A stretch of 64,000 nt of DNA from JAAUUJ01 sp964392245 (GCA_964392245.1 CAYMOX010000001.1:186001-250000); one strand, 5' to 3'. Shown: positions 9,034 to 18,386, counted from the stretch's first letter. Translations and numbers: made by a program. The notes: a model not told the origin generated them from the letters alone.

Positions 9034-11190
9034 ATGGATCTCGCCTACCAGCTCACCTGGCTTGTTCCCCTCTACCCGCTTCTGGCCGCTCTCCTGCTGG
9101 GGATGGCCATTCTGATGCTCAATCCCTGGATCACCCGTTCCCGCTCTCTGGCTTCAGGCCTGAGCGTCTTTCTGACCGGAACGGCGATGGTGCATGCCTT
9201 TGCTCTGCTGGTGGGGCAGCTACAGGGCCATCCTGCCTATGACTTCAGTTTTACCTGGGCGCAGGCGGGGAGTTTTGTTGTGGCCATGGGGGTATCGCTG
9301 GACAACCTGGCCGCCCTGATGCTGGTGGTGGTGACCACGGTTTCTTTTCTGGTGCAGGTCTATACCCACGGCTATATGGCCCATGATCCCGGGTATGTGC
9401 GCTTCTATGCCTATCTCAGTCTTTTCACCTCCTCAATGCTGGGGCTGGTAATCAGTCCGAATCTGGTGCAGATCTACGTCTTTTGGGAACTGGTGGGCAT
9501 GTGCTCTTACCTGCTGATCGGGTTCTGGTACGACCGTCCAGCGGCGGCAGAAGCAGCACAGAAAGCCTTTGTGACCAACCGCGTGGGCGACTTTGGCCTG
9601 CTCCTGGGGCTGCTGGGGCTGTACTGGCTCACCCGCACCTTCCAGTTTGAGGAGATGGGCGAGATCCTGCAGGAAATGGTCAATTCTGGGGCCGTGAGTG
9701 CGACGTTGGTGGCCCTCTTTGCGATTCTAGTTTTCCTTGGTCCAGTGGCCAAATCCGCTCAGTTTCCCCTGCATGTGTGGCTGCCGGATGCGATGGAAGG
9801 CCCCACCCCGATTTCGGCCCTGATCCATGCCGCCACGATGGTGGCTGCGGGTGTGTTTCTGGTGGCCCGCATGTTCCCGGTTTTTGAGGGTATTCCTGCT
9901 GTCATGACCACAATTGCCTGGACGGGAGCCGGAACCGCTTTCCTGGGGGCCAGCATTGCCATCACGCAAAACGACATTAAAAAGGGTTTGGCCTACTCCA
10001 CCATTTCCCAGCTAGGCTACATGACCATGGCCATGGGGGTGGGAGCCTACAGTGCCGGATTGTTTCACCTCATGACTCACGCCTACTTCAAGGCCATGCT
10101 CTTTCTCTGCTCGGGATCGGTGATCCACGGCATGGAAGCAGTGGTGGGTCATAATCCAGCGGTGGCTCAGGATATGCGGGTGATGGGAGGGCTGCGCCGC
10201 TACATGCCGATCACCGCCACCACCTTCTTGCTGGGCACGCTGGCCATCTGTGGGATTCCCCCCTTCGCAGGTTTCTGGTCTAAAGACGAGATCCTGGGTT
10301 CCACGTTTGCCGTCAGTCCGTTGCTGTGGGGCATTGGCTTTTTGACCGCAGGGATCACGGCGTTTTACATGTTCCGCATGTACTTCCTCACCTTTGAAGG
10401 GGAGTTTCGCGGCTCCAATCAGGAGCTGTGTGCCCAGGTGAGCCGCAGCGAAGGCAAGCCCGTTCCCGCCTTTAATCTTGCCTATCAGATGGGAGAAGCT
10501 ACGGTGTTTGGGCCGGGGGCCATGGATGTCAAAGAGATGGCTCACAGCAGCCATAGTGAAACGGGCCACGACCATGAGCATGAACTTGCCCACGAACCTC
10601 ACGAGTCTCCCTGGTCCATGACCCTACCCCTGATCCTCCTGGCGGTGCCGTCGGTCCTGATCGGGTTGGTGGGAACCCCCTTTGCCAATTTCTTTGAAGC
10701 CTTTATTCACCCTCCTGCTGCCGCCGTTGGCGAAACTGCTGATCTCACCCTCTGGGCAGAAGTGGCGGAACAATGGCATGAGCTGCTGGCTGGAGAGTTT
10801 GAGTGGTCTGAGTTTCTGATCATGGGCGGCAGTTCCGTGGGCATTGGCCTGGTGGGGATCAGCATTGCGGTCTTGCTCTATGTCAATCGCCGCGCTCTGC
10901 CGGAAGGTTGGGTGCAGTCCCTGAAACCGCTCTATGCCTTCTCCCTGAACAAGTGGTACTTCGATGATCTCTATGACCGCATTTTTGTCCGGGGGACGCG
11001 ACTGGTGGCTCGTGAAGCCCTGGAGGTGGATAACCGGATCGTGGATGGCATCGTCAATCTGGCGGGGCTGGTGGCCATGCTCTCAGGCGAAGTGCTGAAA
11101 TATCTGGAAAATGGCAAGGCCCAGTTTTACGCCCTGATCATCTTTGCCTCGGTGATTGCGATTGTGCTGGCTTCTGGGATCACGGGCTGA
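9034..11190 (+). CDS. ndhF: NAD(P)H-quinone oxidoreductase subunit 5 (NdhF1 type)
   Basis: Large antiporter-like subunit of the thylakoid NDH-1 complex, used in cyclic electron flow around PSI and respiration. It has 718 residues and many membrane helices. Conserved blocks are FWELVGMCSYLLIGFW near residue 150, FVTNRVGDFGLLLG near 180, the HVWLPDAMEGPTPISALIHAATMVAAG core near 247 (quoted in part) and the lateral-helix region at the C-terminus. A His-rich insertion (SSHSETGHDHEHELAHE) lies near 507-523. The ESPWSMTLPL and GTPFANFFEAFIHPP stretches fit NdhF1 rather than the CO2-uptake paralogues, which are about 100 residues shorter. ndhD, its usual partner, is not adjacent here. Confidence 0.93.
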   Translation: MDLAYQLTWLVPLYPLLAALLLGMAILMLNPWITRSRSLASGLSVFLTGTAMVHAFALLVGQLQGHPAYDFSFTWAQAGSFVVAMGVSLDNLAALMLVVVTTVSFLVQVYTHGYMAHDPGYVRFYAYLSLFTSSMLGLVISPNLVQIYVFWELVGMCSYLLIGFWYDRPAAAEAAQKAFVTNRVGDFGLLLGLLGLYWLTRTFQFEEMGEILQEMVNSGAVSATLVALFAILVFLGPVAKSAQFPLHVWLPDAMEGPTPISALIHAATMVAAGVFLVARMFPVFEGIPAVMTTIAWTGAGTAFLGASIAITQNDIKKGLAYSTISQLGYMTMAMGVGAYSAGLFHLMTHAYFKAMLFLCSGSVIHGMEAVVGHNPAVAQDMRVMGGLRRYMPITATTFLLGTLAICGIPPFAGFWSKDEILGSTFAVSPLLWGIGFLTAGITAFYMFRMYFLTFEGEFRGSNQELCAQVSRSEGKPVPAFNLAYQMGEATVFGPGAMDVKEMAHSSHSETGHDHEHELAHEPHESPWSMTLPLILLAVPSVLIGLVGTPFANFFEAFIHPPAAAVGETADLTLWAEVAEQWHELLAGEFEWSEFLIMGGSSVGIGLVGISIAVLLYVNRRALPEGWVQSLKPLYAFSLNKWYFDDLYDRIFVRGTRLVAREALEVDNRIVDGIVNLAGLVAMLSGEVLKYLENGKAQFYALIIFASVIAIVLASGITG

Positions 11191-11209
11191 TTTCCTGAAG
11201 GGGCTAGAG

Positions 11210-12445
11210 TTAGCGCGAGGAGACGGGCGTTCGCTGGAGCAGGAGCTGAACCGCTGCCCGAAACTGGGGATCCGCCTCACTGGCCAGGCTCTCGGGAGAA
11301 TGTCGCAGGGTTGCTTCTTCAGCCGCTGTCAGGGAGATGAGGTGATGGGGTTGCACCCCTCGCTGATCAATGGTTTCGCCTGCAGGGGTCTGGTAATAGG
11401 CCACCGTCACCACCAGACTGGCCCCATTCTCCAGGGGGAGCACAGACTGAACAGTCCCTTTGCCGAATGTTGAGGTGCCCACCAGCACCGCCCGTTGATG
11501 ATCCCGCAAGGCCGCCGCCAGAACTTCACTGGCACTGGCGGATCCCTGGTTGATCAGCACCACCAAGGGTTTCTCCGTGAGCCTTTCCCCCTGGGCTTCA
11601 ATCACCTCCAACTTGCCCTCCCGACCCAAGAGCGAGACGATCACTCCCGCGTCGATAAATAATCGGGCAATCTCAATACTGGCCTGCAACTGGCCTCCGG
11701 GATTGTTGCGCAGATCGAGAACGTAGGCATGGGCTCCATCCGCGTCCAGCTGCTGCAGAGCCCGACGGACCTGCTGGCCCGACTCTGGCTGAAATTGACT
11801 CAGACGCATATAGCCAACCTGCAGAGAGTCCATCGGTAAAAGACGAAACTCCAGATCGGGAGGCGTGACAATTTCGCGAGTTGCCGTTAACACTTCTTGC
11901 TGCTGTCCCCGTTGGATCTGCAACCCAACCTCTGACCCCTTGGGTCCACAGATCCGATCCACGGCATCCTCTAAACTCAACCCACGGGTGCTCTGGCCCG
12001 CAATTGCCGTGATCAGATCCCCAGGTTGTACCCCCAGACGATGCGCGGGGGAAGCAATGATGGGAGCCACCACCTGCAGATAACCACTCTCACGATCGCG
12101 ACTGAGGTGGAGCCCTAACCCAGCCTCCTGCCCAGAAGTGGATCCAGGACGGGGCTCAATTAAGCGAGTGTAGGGATCCTGGAGCTGATTCAGGGCCGCA
12201 TGAATCGCAGTGTAGGCCTGGGGAGTATCGCGATAGGGACGGTTGCGGAGTTGCTCTCCCAGCCGGTGCCAGTCGAGCTGATTGAAACTGGGATCTACAT
12301 AGTTCTGGGTGACCAGCTGCCAGGACTGGTTGACCATCGCCTGCACATGCTGCTCTCTGGCCTGCACCGAGATCGCAGGCGCAAGCAAAACAACACCAGC
12401 ACAACCCACCACCAGGCGCAAGAGCAGCCGAGGCCAAACCTGCAT
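11210..12445 (-). CDS. ctpA: Carboxyl-terminal processing protease (S41)
   Basis: Serine protease of the CtpA family. In cyanobacteria CtpA trims the C-terminus of precursor D1 in the lumen, needed for the Mn cluster. ATG 12445 is preferred because GAGG lies six bases upstream; the frame can also start four codons earlier at TTG 12457. A signal peptide (MQVWPRLLLRL to AISVQA) is followed by an N-terminal helical region, a PDZ domain (LGVQPGDLITAIAGQ near 140) and the catalytic domain with LRNNPGG, Ser in NQGSASASE and Lys in GTSTFGKGTVQ. Cyanobacteria have up to three Ctp paralogues, so the D1 role is likely but not certain. Confidence 0.85.
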   Translation of the reverse strand: MQVWPRLLLRLVVGCAGVVLLAPAISVQAREQHVQAMVNQSWQLVTQNYVDPSFNQLDWHRLGEQLRNRPYRDTPQAYTAIHAALNQLQDPYTRLIEPRPGSTSGQEAGLGLHLSRDRESGYLQVVAPIIASPAHRLGVQPGDLITAIAGQSTRGLSLEDAVDRICGPKGSEVGLQIQRGQQQEVLTATREIVTPPDLEFRLLPMDSLQVGYMRLSQFQPESGQQVRRALQQLDADGAHAYVLDLRNNPGGQLQASIEIARLFIDAGVIVSLLGREGKLEVIEAQGERLTEKPLVVLINQGSASASEVLAAALRDHQRAVLVGTSTFGKGTVQSVLPLENGASLVVTVAYYQTPAGETIDQRGVQPHHLISLTAAEEATLRHSPESLASEADPQFRAAVQLLLQRTPVSSR

Positions 12446-12724
12446 GATCATCCTCAAGCGTGAAGAACATCACGGATCTTCGGAGGCTGGGCCTGCAGTA
12501 TATGTATCCTGAAATACACAACAATCTCCGTACTGCAGCTGCCAGGAGTTAAATTAAGCCCCGAGCAGGAAAACTGTCAAGACGCAAATCCGTCTTCCAC
12601 AAATCACTCCAGCCCTGGATGGAGTTGATCGCAGGTAAAACGTAAACTTTTATTGAGAACCTCTCAGGAGAGGTGGGCAAGCGCCCTTAAGATATCCCTG
12701 ACATCCCTAACCGAGAGTCTGGCA

Positions 12725-12841
12725 ATGGTTGAATTTATTCAGCAGTATGAAGTTTTGATCCAGTTGGTGCTGCTGGGCGCCATTATTATGGCCGGTCCCC
12801 TGGTGATTCTGGTGCTCTACCTGCGCGGCGCAGACATGTAA
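12725..12841 (+). CDS. psb30: Photosystem II protein Psb30 (Ycf12)
   Basis: A 38-residue single-helix protein: MVEFIQQYEVLIQL, then a hydrophobic segment with AGPLVILVLYL, ending RGADM. The pattern [YE]VxxQL..., AGPxVIxxL and R-G-[ND]-[LM] at the C-terminus matches Psb30/Ycf12, a small PSII core subunit near cytochrome b559 and PsbJ/K/Z. It is short, lone, and followed by a strong rho-independent terminator, as expected for an abundant small photosystem transcript. An alternative is another small photosynthetic subunit, but PetG, PetM and PsbM have different signatures. Confidence 0.82.
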   Translation: MVEFIQQYEVLIQLVLLGAIIMAGPLVILVLYLRGADM

Positions 12842-12896
12842 GCGAACTGGATCGCAGAGTCTACTCTTCCCGTCTCCCTGGATCGGCAGATCTCAA

Positions 12897-12917
12897 CCCG
12901 ACTGAGTCGGGCTTTTT
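12897..12917 (+). terminator. Rho-independent terminator of psb30
   Basis: Perfect 6-bp stem CCCGAC/GTCGGG with loop TGA, followed by CTTTTT, 56 bases after the psb30 stop and before the typA promoter region. Confidence 0.85.
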
Positions 12918-12983
12918 GTGGTGAAAGGGAGCGGCATCGATCTTGATCTGCGTTAAAATTGTGACGGTCTGTAAGCGCCATCT

Positions 12984-14801
12984 ATGACTCTCCCTATCCG
13001 CAACGTTGCCATCATCGCTCACGTTGATCACGGTAAAACCACCCTGGTTGATGCATTGCTGCGCCAGTCTGGGACCTTTCGTGAGGGTGAAGAGGTTCCC
13101 TCCTGTGTCATGGACTCCAATGATCTGGAGCGGGAACGAGGCATCACCATTCTTTCTAAAAACACGGCGGTCCGCCACCAGGGCACCCTGATCAATATTG
13201 TGGATACTCCCGGCCACGCGGACTTTGGGGGTGAGGTGGAGCGGGTCCTGGGCATGGTGGAGGGTTGCCTCCTGATTGTGGATGCCAATGAGGGGCCGAT
13301 GCCCCAAACCCGTTTTGTGCTGCGCAAAGCCTTGGAAAAGGGCCTGCGTCCGATTGTGATCGTCAACAAAATTGATCGGCCTCGGGCGGAGCCCTATCAG
13401 GCGGTGGACAAGGTGCTGGATCTGTTCCTGGAGCTGGGGGCGGATGACGATCAGTGCGACTTCCCTTACCTGTTTGCCTCCGGTCTGCAGGGATTTGCCA
13501 TCGAAGAAAAAGATCTCCAGACTTTCCTTGATGGCGAGTACAGTGGCTCTCTGGATATGCAGCCGCTCTTTAGTGCCATCCTCACCCATGTGCCGCCCCC
13601 GGTTGGCGATCCCAGCAAGCCGCTGCAGCTGCAGGTGACCACCCTCGAGTATTCCGAGTATCTGGGCCGGATTGTGGTGGGCAAGATCCACAACGGCACG
13701 ATCCATGTGGGTGAAAACCTGGCTCTGATGAAGGAAGAAGGCCAGATCGTTAAATCGCGGGTCAGCAAGCTATTTGGCTTTGAGGGGTTGCAACGGGTAG
13801 AGCTACAGGAGGCCTCAGCAGGCACGATTGTGGCGGTGGCAGGGTTTGCTGATGCCAACATTGGTCACACCCTCACCAGTCCTGAAGATCCGCAGGCCAT
13901 GCCCCTGATCAAGGTGGATGAGCCCACGCTGCAGATGATCTTCAGTGTGAATGACTCCCCCTTTGCGGGACAGGAGGGCACCTATGTCACCTCCCGGCAA
14001 TTGCGGGATCGGCTGGTGCGGGAACTGGAAACCAATGTGGCCCTGCGAGTTGAGGATACGGATTCGCCAGATCGGTTTCTGGTGTCAGGACGAGGGGAAC
14101 TGCACCTGGGTATTTTGATTGAAACCATGCGTCGCGAAGGCTATGAATTCCTGGTGGGGCAGCCTCAGGTGATCTTCCGGCAGGTGAATGGGCAGCCCTA
14201 CGAACCCTATGAGTGTCTGGTGCTGGATGTGCCCGAAAATGCCATGGGGGCATGTATTGAGCGCCTGGGGCAGCGGCGGGCCGATATGCAAAACATGCAG
14301 GTGGGCAGCGACGGGCGAGCCCAACTGGAATTTGTGATCCCAGCACGGGGGTTGATCGGATTTCGGGGTGACTTTATCCGCATGACCCGGGGGGAAGGGA
14401 TCATGAGCCACAGCTTTTTAGAGTACCGCCGTATGGTGGCTGAGATCGACTCCCGCCGCAATGGGGTGCTGATCGCCTTTGAAGAGGGGGTGGCCACCTA
14501 CTACGCCCTCAAGAACGCTGAGGATCGAGGGGTGTTTTTCATCTCCCCCGGCACGCGGGTTTACAAAGGCATGATCGTGGGGGAAAACAATCGTCCCCAG
14601 GATCTGGAACTCAACGTTTGTAAGACCAAGCAGTTAACCAACCACCGCGCTTCCGGTGGAGAAGAACTGGATCATTTGCAAACGCCTGTGGACATGAGTC
14701 TTGAGCGTGCTCTCGAATACATTAACAACGATGAGTTAGTTGAGATCACCCCCCAATCGGTGCGGTTGCGCAAAGCACAGTTGCAGACTTCCCGTCGCTG
14801 A
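12984..14801 (+). CDS. typA: Ribosome-associated GTPase TypA/BipA
   Basis: Translational GTPase that binds the ribosome at the EF-G site and is linked to stress adaptation and assembly. It has 605 residues, full length. G1 is HVDHGKTTL near residue 13, the switch region contains RERGITILSKNT, G3 is DTPGHADFGGEVERV near 73, and G4 is NKIDRPRA near 127. The EF-G-like domains and the TypA-specific C-terminal region follow (GRGELHLGILIETMRREGYEF, quoted in part; GLIGFRGDF; NNDELVEITPQSVRLRK). ATG 12984 agrees with homologues. Confidence 0.96.
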   Translation: MTLPIRNVAIIAHVDHGKTTLVDALLRQSGTFREGEEVPSCVMDSNDLERERGITILSKNTAVRHQGTLINIVDTPGHADFGGEVERVLGMVEGCLLIVDANEGPMPQTRFVLRKALEKGLRPIVIVNKIDRPRAEPYQAVDKVLDLFLELGADDDQCDFPYLFASGLQGFAIEEKDLQTFLDGEYSGSLDMQPLFSAILTHVPPPVGDPSKPLQLQVTTLEYSEYLGRIVVGKIHNGTIHVGENLALMKEEGQIVKSRVSKLFGFEGLQRVELQEASAGTIVAVAGFADANIGHTLTSPEDPQAMPLIKVDEPTLQMIFSVNDSPFAGQEGTYVTSRQLRDRLVRELETNVALRVEDTDSPDRFLVSGRGELHLGILIETMRREGYEFLVGQPQVIFRQVNGQPYEPYECLVLDVPENAMGACIERLGQRRADMQNMQVGSDGRAQLEFVIPARGLIGFRGDFIRMTRGEGIMSHSFLEYRRMVAEIDSRRNGVLIAFEEGVATYYALKNAEDRGVFFISPGTRVYKGMIVGENNRPQDLELNVCKTKQLTNHRASGGEELDHLQTPVDMSLERALEYINNDELVEITPQSVRLRKAQLQTSRR

Positions 14802-14867
14802 GTCTAGTTCCTGCTAAGTATTTTGAGATCAGACTTGTCCTGGTTGATCTTTGTGCTGGCAAATGAT

Positions 14868-14887
14868 GGGCTGGTTGAGTTCAGCCC
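14868..14887 (+). terminator. Possible terminator after typA
   Basis: Stem GGGCTG/CAGCCC with an 8-base loop, 66 bases beyond the typA stop, followed by GATTATTCTT. The T-tract is poor, so this is a weak call. Confidence 0.35.
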
Positions 14888-15072
14888 GATTATTCTTATG
14901 CAGAGAAAGAAGACCCAAAGCCATCATAGAAGCTCAACAAATTAATGTATTCCGTAGCACAAACGCTCTTAAAAACAATCTTAGTTTGGTTATAAACCCC
15001 CCTTAACCCTAAGGAATTGGCATTCAGGTAAGGTTTTTTCTGGAACCTTTGCTTAGGTATCAGCGTCAAGAG

Positions 15073-15098
15073 GTTTGTTCTGTTCGAATTGAACAAAC
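15073..15098 (+). promoter_or_regulatory. 26-bp imperfect palindrome before pstS
   Basis: A dyad centred on TTC|GAA with arms GTTTGTTC and GAACAAAC; only the two base pairs next to the central TTCGAA mismatch. It lies 15 bases before the AAGGAGAG ribosome-binding site of pstS, so it is placed to act as an operator or an mRNA hairpin. The rest of the 326-base typA-pstS gap shows one Pho-box-like CTTAACCC at about 15003 but no convincing tandem Pho box. Confidence 0.5.
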
Positions 15099-15127
15099 TA
15101 GACCCTTAATTAAGGAGAGAAAGCTTC

Positions 15128-16108
15128 ATGAGCCCCAAATTTGGATCTGCCGCAGCAGTACTACTGACCAGCAGCATGGCCCTCATCGCTGGATCCGTCG
15201 CTCAGGCCCAGAATCAGGAAGTCATCATTGATGGCTCCAGTACTGTGACCCCCATCATCATTGGTCTGGCCGAAAAGTTCCAGGCTGAAAATTCTGGAAC
15301 CGTGGTCTCTGTGGCCACCAGCGGTACTGGCGGTGGTTTCAAGAAGTTCTGTGTGGGTGAGACTGATATTTCCATGGCGTCTCGCCCCATCAAGCAGAGT
15401 GAAATCGACATCTGCGCTGAGAACGGCATCAACTTTGTTGAGCTGCCGGTTGCTTTCGATGGTCTGGCGGTTGTGGTTGGCAAGGACAACGACTTTGCTG
15501 AGTGCCTGACGGTGGAAGAGCTCAACACCATGTGGAACTTCGAGGCTGAAGGCACGGTCAACAACTGGACTGATGTGCGCTCCGATTTCCCCAGCACCCC
15601 TCTGACCCTGTACGGTCCTGGAACCGATTCCGGCACCTTCGACTACTTCTCTGAGGCCATCCTGGGTGAAGATGATATCCGCGCTGACTTCACCCCTAGC
15701 GAAGATGACAACGTGATCGTGACCGGTGTGTCTGGAACCCCTGGAGCTCTGGGCTTCTTTGGTCTGGCCTACTATGAAGAGAACGCTGAAGTTCTCAATG
15801 TAGTATCCATTGATGGTGGCGGCGGCTGTGTGGCTCCCTCCACCGAAACCGTGAAGGATGGCACCTACACCCCCCTCTCCCGCCCTCTGTTCATCTACGT
15901 GCGGGCCACCTCTCTGGCCAAAGAAGGCGTGAAGAACTTTGCTGAATATGTCCTCAATGACAAGGGGGCAATTGCAGGTGAAGTCGGCTACATTGCTCTG
16001 CCAGAGCCCATCTATGAGCGCGGTGTTGCACGCCTGTCTCAGGTAACTACCGGATCGGTGTTCACCGGCCTGGAGCCTGGAACCCCCATCGACGAAGTGT
16101 TCCAGTAA
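15128..16108 (+). CDS. pstS: Phosphate ABC transporter, periplasmic phosphate-binding protein
   Basis: High-affinity phosphate-binding protein that feeds PstCAB. 326 residues. The signal peptide is residues 1-28 (cleavage likely after SVAQAQ). Ligand-binding loops are recognisable: DGSSTVTPI near 37, ATSGTGGGF near 67, DISMASRPIK near 84 and GPGTDSGTFDYF near 165-176. It is the PstS/SphX type of cyanobacteria, with acidic, low-Lys composition. AAGGAGAG lies seven bases before the ATG. It is the first gene of the pst cluster; a 153-base gap separates it from pstC, which would allow more PstS than permease. Confidence 0.93.
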   Translation: MSPKFGSAAAVLLTSSMALIAGSVAQAQNQEVIIDGSSTVTPIIIGLAEKFQAENSGTVVSVATSGTGGGFKKFCVGETDISMASRPIKQSEIDICAENGINFVELPVAFDGLAVVVGKDNDFAECLTVEELNTMWNFEAEGTVNNWTDVRSDFPSTPLTLYGPGTDSGTFDYFSEAILGEDDIRADFTPSEDDNVIVTGVSGTPGALGFFGLAYYEENAEVLNVVSIDGGGGCVAPSTETVKDGTYTPLSRPLFIYVRATSLAKEGVKNFAEYVLNDKGAIAGEVGYIALPEPIYERGVARLSQVTTGSVFTGLEPGTPIDEVFQ

Positions 16109-16261
16109 ACCCAACAGACGTTGAGGCGGACCCTCTGCCTTAGCTTCTAGCCTCTGCTGCTTGAGTGTGGTTAGATAATGAAGGATTGAGTCAAACCCTC
16201 ATTGATCAGACCTGCTCAAGCAGTCTTTATTTAGCTTCTATGTGCATTGGTGGATCTGCAT

Positions 16262-17479
16262 ATGATGTCCAAAGAGCTCCTGGACCCAACATCGGTCGCT
16301 GCTGCCCTACACACTCGCTCTGATCGCAACCGTAAAGAGCAGATTATTCAGCTGGTGATGCTGATCTGTGCAGTCTTTTCCATCTTTATTACCATCAGTA
16401 TTGTCTTTATCTTGCTGGAAACAGCGGTTCAGTTTTTTACTGACGATTACTTCTACGAGGTGGGCAGTCTGGTGGATGCCGTCCGTCAGCTGGCCCAAGA
16501 GCAGGGGGTGGGTGGCGAGGATCTTGCCAGCATCCTCACGCGGGCCAACGATATTCGTGATGTGACCTTTGAGCGGATGGCGGAGGGCTTAGGATTAACC
16601 CCTGAGCAGGTCAGGGACCGCTATGAATTGGTTCTGGAATCCAATACAGGTCTAGGCAGATTTTGGGCGACGATTTCCGCGTCTTTCTCTCGCTTTTTTG
16701 CAGACGCCCGCTGGACCCCGTTGTTTGGCAGCAAACGCTTTGGCATCTGGCCCCTGATCAATGGCACCGCGATGGTGACCCTGGTGGCCATGAGTGTGGC
16801 GGTCCCCTTGGGACTCCTCACGGCCCTGTACTTAGGGATCTATGCCTCCCGCGATCTGGCCCGAATTCTCCGTCCCATGGTAGAAGTTCTGGCGGGCATC
16901 CCGACCGTGGTCTATGGCTATTTTGCCCTCATCTACGTCACTCCGATCCTGCAATGGGTTCTCAAGTTGTTTGGGATAGATGTCCCGATCTTCAACGTCC
17001 TGAGTGCTGGGGTGATGATGGGGGTGATGATCTTGCCGACAGTCGGATCCATCAGTTTAGACTCGATTAACGCAGTGCCCCGAGCCCTCCATGATGGGGC
17101 CTATGCATTAGGAGCCACCAAGATGGAGGTTGCCCTCAAGGTGGTTTTTCCAGCAGCAGTCTCGGGGATCTTCTCCTCCATCATTTTGGGGATCTCCCGT
17201 GCCGTTGGAGAAACCATGATCGTGACGATTGCAGGTGGAACCCAACCGATCTCTTATGGTCAGGGGTTTTGGGGAGTTCTATCCTCCATTTTTAATCCTT
17301 TCCAATCCATGGCCACCATGACCGCCTATATTGCGCAGGTGAGTCTGGGGGATTCCCCCTACGGCAGTATCCAGTACGAAACGCTTTTTGCTGTGGGCAG
17401 TGTCCTCTTTGCCATTACCCTTGCCCTGAACATCATCAGCCGGATGATTTCAGAACGGATCCGTAACGTTTACGAGTAA
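16262..17479 (+). CDS. pstC: Phosphate ABC transporter permease PstC
   Basis: Inner-membrane permease of the Pst system. ATG 16262 is chosen because GGTGGA lies seven bases upstream; the frame also reads from TTG 16247. At about 405 residues it exceeds the usual 300-320. The extra length is a soluble helical insertion between TM1 and TM2 (about residues 55-135, with LVDAVRQLAQEQG, RMAEGLGLTPEQVRDRYELV). The permease core is standard: FGIWPLINGTAMV, GIPTVVYGYFAL, GAYALGATKMEVALKVVFPAA (the EAA-type loop, with G-A-T-K) and SRAVGETMIVTIAGG. Four bases separate it from pstA. Confidence 0.93.
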   Translation: MMSKELLDPTSVAAALHTRSDRNRKEQIIQLVMLICAVFSIFITISIVFILLETAVQFFTDDYFYEVGSLVDAVRQLAQEQGVGGEDLASILTRANDIRDVTFERMAEGLGLTPEQVRDRYELVLESNTGLGRFWATISASFSRFFADARWTPLFGSKRFGIWPLINGTAMVTLVAMSVAVPLGLLTALYLGIYASRDLARILRPMVEVLAGIPTVVYGYFALIYVTPILQWVLKLFGIDVPIFNVLSAGVMMGVMILPTVGSISLDSINAVPRALHDGAYALGATKMEVALKVVFPAAVSGIFSSIILGISRAVGETMIVTIAGGTQPISYGQGFWGVLSSIFNPFQSMATMTAYIAQVSLGDSPYGSIQYETLFAVGSVLFAITLALNIISRMISERIRNVYE

Positions 17480-17483
17480 TGCC

Positions 17484-18386
17484 ATGACCAGTCTCTCTCC
17501 CTCCATCAATGACGTCTCTCAGACGAAGAACTTTGCCCCCAAGCTCGATCAGCGCAATCGAAACGGTCGCATCTTTCAGGCGGTCTGCCTGGTGGGTACC
17601 TTCTTGGGGATAGTTCTGCTAGCCCTGCTGATGTTGAGGGTGCTGGCGGATGGATTGCCTCGCCTAGACTGGAATGCCATTACCAATGTGCCTTCTCAGG
17701 TGAATCCTGACGAAGCGGGCTTCCGGATCGCCCTCCTGGGAACGATGTGGATCACCGTCTTTACCCTCCTGTTTGCGATACCTTTGGGTATTGGATCCGC
17801 CATCTATCTGGAAGAATACGCCCCCAAAAATCGCTTCACCCAATTGCTGGAGCTGAATATTGCCAACCTGGCTGGAGTTCCGTCTGTCATTTATGGGGTT
17901 CTGGGCTTGGGGTTGTTTGTTCGTGTTTTTCAGTTAGGTCCTGTAGTCCTGGCGGGATCGATGACCATGTCTCTGGTTATTCTGCCCGTGATCATTGTGG
18001 CAGCACGGGAAGCGATCCGTTCTGTGCCTCTCTCCATGCGGGAGGCGTCCTATGGCGTCGGGGCCACCAAGTGGCAGACCATCTCCAATCATGTGCTTCC
18101 CTACTCGCTGCCCGGCATTCTGACTGGGGTAATCATTGGGGTCTCCCGAGCAATTGGCGATTCGGCATCCCTGCTGATCATTGGAGGTCTGGTGTTCATC
18201 ACCACCAACCCCAACCTCTTTTCCCGCTTTATTGTGTTACCCCTGCAGATTTATTTCAATATCTCTCAGCCTCAGGAAGCCTACAAGCAGCTGGCGGCAG
18301 CAGGGATCATTATTTTGCTGGTGGCGTTGTTGATTTTAAATGCCGCTGCCATTTATGTGCGCAACCGCTTTGAGCAACGCTACTAG
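17484..18386 (+). CDS. pstA: Phosphate ABC transporter permease PstA
   Basis: Second membrane subunit of the phosphate importer, 300 residues, usual length. Six membrane segments. Family motifs are YLEEYAPKNRFTQLLELNIANL (quoted in part; near residue 108), GVPSVIYGVLGLGLFV, the ATPase-contact loop MREASYGVGATKWQTI near 182-197 and SRAIGDSASLLIIGG near 220. The ATG lies four bases after the pstC stop, so the two are co-translated. The N-terminal 45 residues are polar and cytoplasmic. Confidence 0.94.
   Translation: MTSLSPSINDVSQTKNFAPKLDQRNRNGRIFQAVCLVGTFLGIVLLALLMLRVLADGLPRLDWNAITNVPSQVNPDEAGFRIALLGTMWITVFTLLFAIPLGIGSAIYLEEYAPKNRFTQLLELNIANLAGVPSVIYGVLGLGLFVRVFQLGPVVLAGSMTMSLVILPVIIVAAREAIRSVPLSMREASYGVGATKWQTISNHVLPYSLPGILTGVIIGVSRAIGDSASLLIIGGLVFITTNPNLFSRFIVLPLQIYFNISQPQEAYKQLAAAGIIILLVALLILNAAAIYVRNRFEQRY

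Noticed and set aside
15001..15010. Pho box before pstS
   Set aside because: One CTTAACCC-like octamer is present, but the tandem array with regular spacing expected for SphR was not found.
15161..16114. 317-residue open frame on the minus strand across pstS
   Set aside because: It is the antisense shadow of pstS: no ribosome-binding site, His/Gly-rich composition from complementing GC-rich codons, and no family features.
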